DNA of 10,350 bases, taken from a bacterium. GTDB taxonomy: Bacteria > Armatimonadota > HRBIN16. The translations under genes and the position numbers were made by a program. The stretch is taken from positions 1 through 10,350 of the forward strand of contig JANWXG010000074.1 of assembly GCA_025057335.1 (NCBI GenBank). Direction: 5' to 3'. Below the pieces are notes generated by a model. The model had not been told where the DNA came from and searched no databases. It was given only the letters and a program-made list of their open reading frames with translations. Within the stretch, counting starts at the first letter, position 1. Every line of letters begins with the position of its first letter. Positions 4,401 to 10,350 of this stretch are shown one piece after another.

Positions 4401-5576
4401 CTACAGCAAACGGTTCTTCAGCTGCGCGTACGCGCTGAGGATGCACTGATGCATCGGCACGTCGGGCGTGATGCCGGTTAGCTTTTCGAGCACGACAGAG
4501 ACACCTTCTTGCTCGATGCGCCTTTGCAGCGCCACTGCCGAGACATCTTCGGGGTTGTCGTACAACAGAGCGGCGGCAATCGCCGTGCAGAATCCTTTCG
4601 GCTCCAGACCGTTTTCCAACAGCAGGCGCGCCGCCCCCACTAGTCGGTCGTCGGGACGCAGCTTGCGTTCGGGGTCGCGCGCCACACGTGCGATGGTATC
4701 CCCTAGGGCGGCGTTCTCGAAACGATGGTACAGGTCGGCGAGGTGTTCCTGCATCTCCTCGTGGGTAAAGCCGTGCTTGCGCACTAGTGCTTCTATCACC
4801 TCTTGCATCGATTCGTCCAGCAATGCACGAATCTGCGCATCCGCCATCGCTTCGTGCACGTAGGTGTAACCCTTCAGCCAGCCTAGGTAGCCCAGAATAG
4901 CGTGCGCGGCGTTGTGCACGAACAGCTTGCGCTCCACGTAGCCGAGGAAGTTTTCCACCGGCTCTACGCCCACAATCGGCGGCAGCTGCCCCTTCACCGC
5001 TTTGGCATCCACGGGCAACCGCTTGTAGGCTTCTACCTTAATCGCTAGTGGGTCAGCCTTCCTCTCCTCGGGGGTCATCAGCGGCACCATGCGGCTGACC
5101 ACGCACAACACGAAGCCTACATGCGAGTCCACGTATCCGTGCAGCTCAGCAGGCAGCTGTTCCAGCACCGCCTCCCGCAGTATCTGGTTGGCGTCCAGCT
5201 GGTTCTCGCAGATAAGGATGTTGAGCGGAGGGGCATCGGGATTCTGGCTGCGTAGGGCAATGCCGCGCGCTAGCGAAGGTGCTACCCGCCTCAACACGTT
5301 AACGCCCACCGCTGTGCAAGCTACCTCCGCACGGGCGACCTCCTGCGCCACTTGCTCCACCTTCTCGCTGTGGATGGCGCGAATGCTGGTAATCTCCACA
5401 TCCTGCGCCCCGTCGCCTACGATGCGGATGGTGTACCGCTTGCGACGGTTGATTTCGTCTACCAGAGCGGGGATTGCCTCCACGAACACCACTTCGTAGC
5501 CCGACTCATGAAACAGCTGCGCAATGAAACCGCGCCCGATGTTGCCTGCGCCGAACTGCACCGCGATACGCTCCAT
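4401..5576 (-). CDS. mtlD: Mannitol-1-phosphate 5-dehydrogenase
   Basis: This NAD-dependent enzyme interconverts D-mannitol 1-phosphate and fructose 6-phosphate in the cytoplasm. The 391-residue protein starts with the Rossmann motif VQFGAGNIGRGF (6-17) and an acidic residue ending strand 2 (E33). It carries the polyol-specific long-chain dehydrogenase motif K-x4-N-x2-H as K217, N222 and H225 in ERKLFVHNAAHAILGYLG. CENQLDAN (123-130) and DSHVGFVLCVVSRMVP (150-165) are also typical. Length fits the family. ATG 5576 is three bases after the cytidine deaminase stop, with a GGGGGG run just upstream as ribosome binding site, which suggests translational coupling. No mannitol PTS gene is in the window, so the polyol phosphate may be made from fructose 6-phosphate rather than imported; a related hexitol phosphate is an alternative substrate. 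Confidence 0.92.
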   Translation of the reverse strand: MERIAVQFGAGNIGRGFIAQLFHESGYEVVFVEAIPALVDEINRRKRYTIRIVGDGAQDVEITSIRAIHSEKVEQVAQEVARAEVACTAVGVNVLRRVAPSLARGIALRSQNPDAPPLNILICENQLDANQILREAVLEQLPAELHGYVDSHVGFVLCVVSRMVPLMTPEERKADPLAIKVEAYKRLPVDAKAVKGQLPPIVGVEPVENFLGYVERKLFVHNAAHAILGYLGWLKGYTYVHEAMADAQIRALLDESMQEVIEALVRKHGFTHEEMQEHLADLYHRFENAALGDTIARVARDPERKLRPDDRLVGAARLLLENGLEPKGFCTAIAAALLYDNPEDVSAVALQRRIEQEGVSVVLEKLTGITPDVPMHQCILSAYAQLKNRLL

Positions 5577-5579
5577 TTT

Positions 5580-6026
5580 CTACATCCCCCCCAGTGTGAG
5601 CTCGTCTTCCGCAGAAGGCTGCGTCTGAAAGCGAAACGCCAACGGCAGCAGCTCCCCTACACGATACTCCTCTACCTGTCCGTTTTCCTCTGAAGCGCAC
5701 CAGACAAGGGCATCCTCGCTGGCGAACTCTGCCAGCACCTGCCGACACGCGCCACAGGGCGTGCCGCCGTCGCGCGTCACCACTGCCACCGCTACGATAC
5801 GCCGCGCCCCCTCGCTGACCGCGCGGAAAAGGGCGACCCGCTCGGCGCAAACGGTCAAGCCGTAGCTGGCGTTCTCGACGTTCGCTCCAGAGAAGATACG
5901 TCCGTCCTCATCGCACACCGCTGCGCCCACCGCATACCCAGAATAGGGCGCATAGGCGCGGCGACGCGCCTCTCGCGCTGCCGCAAGCAACGGTGTTCGC
6001 AGCGACTCTATGCCCCGCTCGGACAT
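5580..6026 (-). CDS. cdd: Cytidine deaminase
   Basis: It deaminates cytidine and deoxycytidine to uridine and deoxyuridine in pyrimidine salvage. The 148-residue protein is of the short, homotetrameric, zinc-binding type. Seen: YAPYSGYAVGAAV (25-37), substrate-binding NVENASYG (49-56), C60 and catalytic E62 in TVCAERVA, and C91 and C94 in PCGACRQVLAEF; the three cysteines are the zinc ligands. The family is usually about 130 residues; the tail after LLPLAF (residues 127-131), ending in acidic DELTLGGM, is somewhat longer than usual. ATG 6026 is in the expected place, but the ribosome binding site is weak (GGGG lies about ten bases away). First gene of the minus-strand operon with mtlD and the glycosidase; I see no biochemical reason for this pairing. 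It is divergent from tpiA across 152 bp. Confidence 0.93.
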   Translation of the reverse strand: MSERGIESLRTPLLAAAREARRRAYAPYSGYAVGAAVCDEDGRIFSGANVENASYGLTVCAERVALFRAVSEGARRIVAVAVVTRDGGTPCGACRQVLAEFASEDALVWCASEENGQVEEYRVGELLPLAFRFQTQPSAEDELTLGGM

Positions 6027-6113
6027 CTCAGACGACCCCCTTGTCCATTAACTTCACCAGAGGAAAAGCATTCCCCTACCCTGCTCATCACCGCATCCGT
6101 CCAAACAGGAGAG

Positions 6114-6167
6114 TGTCCCCAGCGAAAGAGAAAATAATAGTGAAACACGAAACCACTGATGGGGACA
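6114..6167 (+). promoter_or_regulatory. Possible leader stem-loop of the triosephosphate isomerase mRNA
   Basis: TGTCCCCA (6114-6121) and TGGGGACA (6160-6167) are perfect 8-bp complements around a 38-base A-rich loop. The right arm touches the ribosome binding site AGGAG (6167-6171). The element ACAGGAGAG occurs both just before the left arm (6105-6113) and at the end of the right arm (6165-6173). Regulatory meaning is unproven; no promoter is clear, though TAATAG (6135-6140) is a weak -10 candidate and would exclude the left arm from the transcript. Confidence 0.35.
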
Positions 6168-6178
6168 GGAGAGAAAGT

Positions 6179-7003
6179 ATGCCCGACCAACTGATTGCTG
6201 GCAACTGGAAGATGCATGGTACAGTAGCCTGGTCACTCGCCCTCGTGGAGGAGCTCAAACGGCGCAACCTGGACGCCATGAACGCCGAGGTGTGCATCTG
6301 TCCTCCCTTTACCGCCTTGTATGCTGTGCATCACGCCCTGCGCGGCAGCGACATCAAGCTCGGCGCGCAGGATGTCTTCTGGAAAGAGCAGGGCGCCTAC
6401 ACCAGCCAGATTTCGCCTACGATGCTGACCGAACTGGGCGTGAGCTACGTCATCATCGGTCACTCCGAGACGCGCGGGCGCTTCGGCGTGCCAGAACCCG
6501 ACTTCACGGAGGAGATTCTGCGCCACTTCGGGGAGAACGACGCCACCGTGAACCTGAAGATCAAAGCAGCACTGTTGCATGGCATAACGCCGATTGTATG
6601 CGTGGGCGAGACCTTGGCGGAGCGTCAGGCGGGCAGAACGGATGCAGTCATCGAGGCACAGGTTCGGCGCGACATCGAGGGACTGGACCCTGCCGAAGTG
6701 GGATGTCTGGTATTTGCCTACGAGCCTGTGTGGGCGATTGGTACAGGTGAAGTGTGCGATGCCCCCGAGGCGAACCGCGTTTGCGCGATGATACGGCGCC
6801 TCGTGACGGAAGCCTGCGGGCAGGAGGCGACCCAAAGCCTGCGCGTGCTCTACGGAGGCTCGGTCAAACCGGACAACGCGCACGACTTGCTCGCGCAACC
6901 ACATATCGACGGAGCACTTGTCGGCGGAGCCAGCCTGGACGCCAACTCTTTTGCCGAGATTGTGTCACACGCGCACCGAATCGCGGAACACCGTAACGGC
7001 TAG
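6179..7003 (+). CDS. tpiA: Triosephosphate isomerase
   Basis: It interconverts dihydroxyacetone phosphate and glyceraldehyde 3-phosphate in glycolysis. The 274-residue protein carries the active-site residues N9 and K11 (AGNWKMHG), H95 (IIGHSE) and catalytic E182 (AYEPVWAIGTG, followed by flexible loop 6). Phosphate-binding loops are YGGSV (225-229) and VGGASL (248-253). It is longer than the usual 250 residues because of about 15 extra residues (near 104-118, VPEPDFTEEILRHFG) between GHSETRGRFG and ENDATVNLKIKAAL. The usual GHSERR appears as GHSETR. ATG 6179 is chosen because AGGAG (6167-6171) lies seven bases upstream and similarity starts at PDQLIAGNWKM; the frame is open back to 5993 but that would overlap the cdd start. 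The next gene has its own promoter, so tpiA may be transcribed alone. Confidence 0.95.
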   Translation: MPDQLIAGNWKMHGTVAWSLALVEELKRRNLDAMNAEVCICPPFTALYAVHHALRGSDIKLGAQDVFWKEQGAYTSQISPTMLTELGVSYVIIGHSETRGRFGVPEPDFTEEILRHFGENDATVNLKIKAALLHGITPIVCVGETLAERQAGRTDAVIEAQVRRDIEGLDPAEVGCLVFAYEPVWAIGTGEVCDAPEANRVCAMIRRLVTEACGQEATQSLRVLYGGSVKPDNAHDLLAQPHIDGALVGGASLDANSFAEIVSHAHRIAEHRNG

Positions 7004-7079
7004 CTCCTCCAGCTTGTCGACCGCTAACAGCCGCTGATGCGCCCGAGCAGTACGGTTGCAGCACGGCTGGCGCCGCAGG

Positions 7080-7108
7080 TTTCCATCAGGGCAGGATTGT
7101 GGTACAAT
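7080..7108 (+). promoter_or_regulatory. Sigma-70-type promoter for the D-aminoacylase-family gene
   Basis: A -35 box TTTCCA (7080-7085, 4 of 6 consensus bases) and an extended -10 TGG-TACAAT (7100-7108) are separated by 17 bases. Transcription would start near 7115, giving a leader of less than 20 bases before GTG 7132. The 128 bp between tpiA and this gene show no convincing terminator. Confidence 0.6.
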
Positions 7109-7131
7109 AGGGGCGCATTCTGCCTCAGGCG

Positions 7132-8766
7132 GTGGCACAGGTGAAGGAGGAAAGAGCACCCTCATCCCGCTTTGACCTCATCCTGCGCGGCGGTACAGTG
7201 TTTGACGGCACGGGCGCGGAGCCGTTCGTCGCCGATGTGGGCGTGCGCGGCGAGCGCATCGTTGCCATCGGCGACCTGAGCTCGGCGTCTGCACCCTGCG
7301 TGCTGGAGGTGGCAGGGCTGTGCGTCACCCCCGGTTTCATTGATATCCACACGCACTCCGATATCAGCGTGCTGTACAACCCCCAACAAACTTCTGCCCT
7401 CGCGCAGGGGGTGACCACGCAAGTCGTCGGCAACTGCGGCATCACGATGGGGCTCATCACGGAAGAGCCGATTTTCTCCTACGAGCGACGCTGGCTGGCG
7501 CCGCATGGAGTGCGCGTGACATGGGAGGGCAGGCTGGAGCGGTTCCACGAGCGAGTTCTGGAGCAAGGCGTCGCCACGAATATCATCCCGCAGGTGGGAC
7601 ATGGTACCCTGCGCAAGCGCGTGATGGGCATGGAGCGTCGCGCTCCCACAGCAGGAGAAAGCGCGCGCATGCAGGAGCTGATAGAACAGGCGGCGGAGGA
7701 CGGCGTATGGGGCTTTTCCACCGGGCTGGAGTACGCCCCTGGCTCCTACGCGAGCACCGAGGAGATTATCGCGCTGGCGAAGACGGCGGCGCGCTGTGGG
7801 CTGTTCTACTCCACGCACTTGCGTGATGAGGGCGACCATCTGGTCGAGGCGGTGGAGGAGGCGCTGCGCATCGGCTGGGAAGCGGGTATTCCAGTGCAGC
7901 TATCGCACCATAAGGCGGATGGCGAGCGCAACTGGGGAGCCGTACAGAAGACGCTACGGATGGTAGAGGAAGCACGAGCGCAGGGACTGGACGTGATGCT
8001 GGACCAGTATCCGTACGATGCCTACCTCACCTCTCTGCTCACGGGCATCCTGCCCGACTGGGTCACTGAGGGCGGCCCTGACGCGGTCGTGGAGCGACTG
8101 CAGAGCCCCGCCCTGCGCGAGCAGATAAAGCGTGAAATCCTCGCTCGGCATCCCGACTGGGACGCACCTGCGCACTGGCAGCGCGTGGTCGTCGCCACTG
8201 CCCGAAACAACCGTCACCTGCAGGGCAAGAGCATCTGGCAGCTGGCGCGTGAACGGGGATGCCACCCGCTGGATGCCGTGATGGACGTGCTGATAGAGGA
8301 GCACACTTTTGTCAGTGCTGCCCGCTTTACCATGAGCGAGGAGGACGTGCAAACCGTGCTGAAGCACCCTCTCACCTCTATCGGCTCGGATGCCATCTCC
8401 ACCGCGCCGCTCGGAAAGATGTCTCTGGACCGGGTGCACCCGCGCACCTACGGTACCTTCCCGCGCGTGCTGGGCAGATATGTGCGCGAGCTGCGCCTGC
8501 TCTCGCTCGCCGAGGCGGTGCATAAGATGACGGGGCTGCCTGCCCATCGGCTTGGCTTGCGCGAGCGTGGCGTGCTGCGGGAAGGAGCTATCGCGGACAT
8601 CACGGTGTTCCACCCGCTCACTGTGCAGGACCGCTCCACCTTCGAAGAGCCGCATCAGCTCCCGATGGGCATTGAGTACGTGCTGGTCGCAGGCAGGATA
8701 GCACTGGAGCGCGGCGTTCCTACAGGCGTGCTAGCAGGTCGAGTGCTGCGGCGACAGGAAGCGTAG
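7132..8766 (+). CDS. N-acyl-D-amino-acid deacylase family amidohydrolase
   Basis: Members remove the acyl group from N-acyl-D-amino acids; some act on other cyclic or linear amides, so the substrate is not certain. The 544-residue protein begins with the amidohydrolase beta-sandwich strand FDLILRGGTVFDGTG (14-28), then GFIDIHTHSD with metal-binding H73 and H75, C102 in VVGNCGI (the cysteine that bridges zinc in D-aminoacylases), H229 in STHLRDEG, H259/H260 and K261 in LSHHKADG, and catalytic D420 in SIGSDA. The motif HPRTYGTFPRVLG (436-448) is characteristic of the family. The end returns to the sandwich domain (ADITVF). There is no signal peptide. GTG 7132 is the first start after the promoter; GTG 7141, three codons on, is possible. 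The ribosome binding site is weak for either: a strong AAGGAGG (7144-7150) lies inside the gene with no start codon at usable distance. Confidence 0.88.
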   Translation: MAQVKEERAPSSRFDLILRGGTVFDGTGAEPFVADVGVRGERIVAIGDLSSASAPCVLEVAGLCVTPGFIDIHTHSDISVLYNPQQTSALAQGVTTQVVGNCGITMGLITEEPIFSYERRWLAPHGVRVTWEGRLERFHERVLEQGVATNIIPQVGHGTLRKRVMGMERRAPTAGESARMQELIEQAAEDGVWGFSTGLEYAPGSYASTEEIIALAKTAARCGLFYSTHLRDEGDHLVEAVEEALRIGWEAGIPVQLSHHKADGERNWGAVQKTLRMVEEARAQGLDVMLDQYPYDAYLTSLLTGILPDWVTEGGPDAVVERLQSPALREQIKREILARHPDWDAPAHWQRVVVATARNNRHLQGKSIWQLARERGCHPLDAVMDVLIEEHTFVSAARFTMSEEDVQTVLKHPLTSIGSDAISTAPLGKMSLDRVHPRTYGTFPRVLGRYVRELRLLSLAEAVHKMTGLPAHRLGLRERGVLREGAIADITVFHPLTVQDRSTFEEPHQLPMGIEYVLVAGRIALERGVPTGVLAGRVLRRQEA

Positions 8767-8767
8767 G

Positions 8768-9499
8768 CTACAACTCGTTCGGGTCTATCCCCATCTCACG
8801 CAGGCGCTGCTCTAGTTGTTCGGTGCGTCTTCTCGCCAGTTCCGCCTCGCGCTGTGCCTGCTCGGCGCGTAACCGTTCCTGTTCCGCTTCCCATCGTGCC
8901 TGTTCCGCCTCTCGTTGAGCCTGCTCCCAACGCCGACGCAACTCCACATACGGCACAAAGCGCTCCCCATCTGGACGATACAGCACCAACTCCATGCCTT
9001 CCAGCGTGAAACGCACACCCAGCCGCGGACTGACCCAGCCTTGCATCTCCGCTATCGGCTCCAAACGTCCCTCCCTCCGCAGCCAACCCTCCAAGATGCC
9101 TCGGTCGGGGTCATATACGTAATACTCCTCTACCCCGTGCTGCTGGTAAAACTGGAACTTTTCGATGAGCTCCGAGAGACGGTTACCTGGAGACAGCACC
9201 TCAAACACGACCTGCGGCGGGATGCCCCCCTCCTCCCACTGCTTGTAGCTGCCGCGATGCCCTTTGGGGCGTCCGAAAGCGACCATCGCGTCAGGGGCAG
9301 TGCGGATGTCGGGTCTGCCTTCCACGGGGTACCAGAGCAGGTCGGCGGCGACGAACACGTCTGGCTGGTCGGCGAAAAGGGCAGAGAGGTTGTCGTAAAG
9401 GTAGACTATCACTTCCAGCTGTTTGGTATTCTCTGCCATCGGCTTGCCATCCGTGTCGGGATAGACGACCTTGTTAGTGGAAGCAGACTGTACTGCCAT
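8768..9499 (-). CDS. Uma2 family (PD-(D/E)XK nuclease-like) protein with C-terminal coiled coil
   Basis: Uma2 proteins have a restriction-endonuclease-like fold; their cellular role is not established. Seen in the 243-residue protein: RTAPDAMVAFGRPKGHRGSY with the first acidic residue, QVVFEVLSPGNR with the glutamate, SELIEKFQFYQQHGVEEYYVYDPD with the lysine, then a C-terminal half-domain and about 50 residues of charged heptads (REAEQAR, WEAEQER, LRAEQAQ, REAELAR) before a final LREMGIDPNEL. This coiled-coil tail with a GIDPNEL-like end is common in Uma2 proteins of several phyla. ATG 9499 is preferred because GAGG lies nine bases upstream; an in-frame GTG at 9508 would add three residues but overlaps that site. 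The stop codon is one base from the stop of the converging amidohydrolase gene. Confidence 0.88.
   Translation of the reverse strand: MAVQSASTNKVVYPDTDGKPMAENTKQLEVIVYLYDNLSALFADQPDVFVAADLLWYPVEGRPDIRTAPDAMVAFGRPKGHRGSYKQWEEGGIPPQVVFEVLSPGNRLSELIEKFQFYQQHGVEEYYVYDPDRGILEGWLRREGRLEPIAEMQGWVSPRLGVRFTLEGMELVLYRPDGERFVPYVELRRRWEQAQREAEQARWEAEQERLRAEQAQREAELARRRTEQLEQRLREMGIDPNEL
8817..8942 (-). repeat. 21-bp tandem repeat encoding the Uma2 heptads
   Basis: Six consecutive 21-bp units start at 8817, 8838, 8859, 8880, 8901 and 8922; on the plus strand most begin TGTTC or TGCTC and end in CC. Each codes for one seven-residue coiled-coil unit with Ala-Glu-Gln near the middle. Units differ at several positions, so the array is old, but its register is intact. 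Copy number could vary between strains. Confidence 0.75.
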
Positions 9500-9516
9500 G
9501 TGCCTCACCCTCGCTG

Positions 9517-9525
9517 ATTATACCA
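9517..9525 (-). promoter_or_regulatory. Extended -10 promoter of the Uma2 gene
   Basis: On the minus strand the sequence reads TGG-TATAAT, a perfect -10 box (9522-9517) with the extended TG. No recognisable -35 lies 16-18 bases upstream. The start site would be about ten bases on, almost at the ATG or GTG, so the mRNA would be leaderless or nearly so if this is used; GAGG at 9508-9511 would then be at its very 5' end. Confidence 0.5.
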
Positions 9526-9684
9526 GGAGAACGCAGATGCCGCGCAGTGCCCTTGATGGGAAATATGTTCCTTCCTTCCACCGAGGTGCGCCGAGGCGTG
9601 CGCCTTCAGCAAGAGGGGCAGCGTCGGTTTCCGATAGTAGTAATCTTTATCAATATTAAATCTTTTTCTAAAACACATTTGAAA

Positions 9685-9708
9685 AATATTCAAAATCTAT
9701 TGAATATT
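9685..9708. promoter_or_regulatory. Perfect 9-bp inverted repeat overlapping the prepilin -35 box
   Basis: AATATTCAA (9685-9693) and TTGAATATT (9700-9708) are perfect complements separated by AATCTA. The right arm contains the -35 hexamer TTGAAT (9700-9705). A second, shorter dyad TTTGAA/TTCAAA (9678-9694) overlaps the left arm. Position and symmetry fit an operator for a dimeric regulator; its identity is unknown. Confidence 0.55.
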
Positions 9709-9728
9709 ACTTTTTTGTATGGTATGAT
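9700..9728 (+). promoter_or_regulatory. Sigma-70-type promoter of the prepilin gene
   Basis: A -35 box TTGAAT (9700-9705) and an extended -10 TGG-TATGAT (9720-9728) are spaced by 17 bases. AT-rich sequence directly upstream could act as an UP element. The leader to ATG 9768 is about 33 bases and ends in a strong ribosome binding site, AAGGAGGT (9752-9759). The set-up predicts high expression. Confidence 0.75.
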
Positions 9729-9767
9729 ATAAGTGTTCATTTCGGTGAAACAAGGAGGTAAAACCTG

Positions 9768-10350
9768 ATGAGAGAACGTAATGCCTTCACGCTGATAGAG
9801 CTGCTTGTCGTTATCGCCATCCTCGCGATACTGGCAAGCATCCTGATGCCCGTTTTTGCGCAGGCGCGCGAGAAGGCGCGGGGCGCTTCGTGCCTGAGCA
9901 ACCTGCGCCAGCTTTCACAAGCGAACCTGATGTATGCCCAGGACTACGATGAGGCGCTGCCTGGCGTGTTCATGAACTACGACATCGGAGAAGGCTTCCA
10001 GACGACCTACCTGCAAACGCTGATGCCGTATGCACGCAACTATCAGGTAGGGCAATGTCCGAGCGCAGCTCAGCATGGTTATTGCTGGCCTACGGCAAAC
10101 GACCCCTGTGCCCGCTACCTGCCCTGGGACTATACAGTCAATATCAGCCTCATCTTGTCAGTACGCTCCACCAGCCCCTACTATGGCACGATTTTTCGCA
10201 GCATCGCGGAGGTGTCACAGCCTGCGGAGACGCTCGTCCTGTGCGACCATGACGGAGCGTGGCGCCCGTACATACGCTGGCGCAACCTGGACTGCGAGGT
10301 CACTGGCAAGTGCCTTCCTGGGGTTAGTTCCACTCTGGGAGAGCGTTACT
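9768..10350 (+). CDS. Type II secretion/pilin-like pseudopilin, 3' end outside the window
   Basis: The visible 194 residues begin MRERNAFTLIELLVVIAI, a class III prepilin signal: short positive leader, cleavage before Phe, and Glu at +5, followed by one hydrophobic helix (about 7-30). PVFAQAREKARGASCLSNLRQLSQANLMYAQDYDE is the stretch typical of the large pseudopilin families of Armatimonadota and Planctomycetes (DUF1559-like). The residue before the cleavage site is Ala6 rather than the usual Gly. The rest is a globular domain with several cysteines (CPSAAQHGYCW, DPC, LCDHDGAW, DCEVTGKC) that could form disulfides. It would be processed by a prepilin peptidase and anchored in the inner membrane. 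AAGGAGGT lies eight bases before the ATG. No other secretion gene is visible, so its role is open. Confidence 0.9.
   Translation, partial: MRERNAFTLIELLVVIAILAILASILMPVFAQAREKARGASCLSNLRQLSQANLMYAQDYDEALPGVFMNYDIGEGFQTTYLQTLMPYARNYQVGQCPSAAQHGYCWPTANDPCARYLPWDYTVNISLILSVRSTSPYYGTIFRSIAEVSQPAETLVLCDHDGAWRPYIRWRNLDCEVTGKCLPGVSSTLGERY

Larger units (their letters stand above)
9509..9767. other. Divergent intergenic region with an AT-rich island
   Basis: This region separates the Uma2 and prepilin genes. The left part (9537-9640) is GC-rich and holds only a short imperfect direct repeat (GAGGTGCGCC then GAGGCGTGCGCC, about 9584-9605). From about 9640 to 9735 the composition changes abruptly to mostly A and T, unlike anything else in the window. 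I see no gene here. Confidence 0.7.

Noticed and set aside
5993..6178. N-terminal extension of triosephosphate isomerase to 5993
   Set aside because: It would overlap the cdd start, and AGGAG lies correctly before ATG 6179 where family similarity begins.
6233..6904. Open frame of 223 codons antisense to triosephosphate isomerase, and similar ones at 7162-7839 and 7954-8655
   Set aside because: All are antisense shadows of well-supported genes, with low-complexity composition and no ribosome binding site.
7144..7150. Strong Shine-Dalgarno AAGGAGG as marker of a later start for the amidohydrolase
   Set aside because: No ATG, GTG or TTG follows at usable distance, and the family's first strand begins only seven codons later; it is coding sequence.
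9584..9605. GGTGCGCC/GGCGTGCGCC as a further GTAG-family hairpin
   Set aside because: It is a direct, not inverted, repetition and lacks the CTAC or GTAG tetranucleotide; similarity to GTGCGCC is probably chance in GC-rich sequence.

Overview
The window is about 10.3 kb of moderately GC-rich bacterial chromosome. The best guess at its source is the Armatimonadota. The main clue is the prepilin at the right edge: a FTLIELLVVIAI helix followed by PVFAQAREKAR and a conserved Cys-Leu-Ser-Asn-Leu-Arg stretch is typical of the many type II pseudopilins of that phylum. The Uma2 protein and the dense intergenic hairpin repeats fit as well. This placement is inference; there is no rRNA or other marker gene here.

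Layout: 1-423 is non-coding and full of small hairpin repeats. A GH130 mannoside phosphorylase/hydrolase gene (424-1416, +) follows. A second non-coding repeat cluster (1417-2156) lies between the 3' ends of the convergent GH130 gene and a minus-strand operon. That operon reads cytidine deaminase (6026-5580), then mannitol-1-phosphate 5-dehydrogenase (5576-4401), then a DUF5060-type clan GH-A glycoside hydrolase (4367-2157). Divergent from it is triosephosphate isomerase (6179-7003, +), followed by an N-acyl-D-amino-acid deacylase-family amidohydrolase with its own promoter (7132-8766, +). A Uma2-family nuclease-like gene (9499-8768, -) converges on it with one base between the stop codons. 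A 268-bp divergent region with an AT-rich stretch separates Uma2 from the prepilin (9768 to the end, +), which runs off the window.

Function: GH130, the GH-A hydrolase and MtlD together suggest cytoplasmic handling of mannose-containing oligosaccharides and hexose or polyol phosphates, feeding glycolysis, where TIM acts. Neither glycosidase has a signal peptide. The link between them is inference from proximity.

The most interesting material is non-coding. The two repeat clusters contain several families of short hairpins. Two of them have the architecture of REP/BIME elements: a GTAG or GGAG tetranucleotide just 5' of a palindrome, with two hairpins placed head to head and the tetranucleotides facing inward. 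The paired hairpins differ by compensatory base changes, so selection or copying acts on the folded form. No transposase is present in the window, so these would be non-autonomous elements mobilised, if at all, by a RAYT-like enzyme elsewhere.
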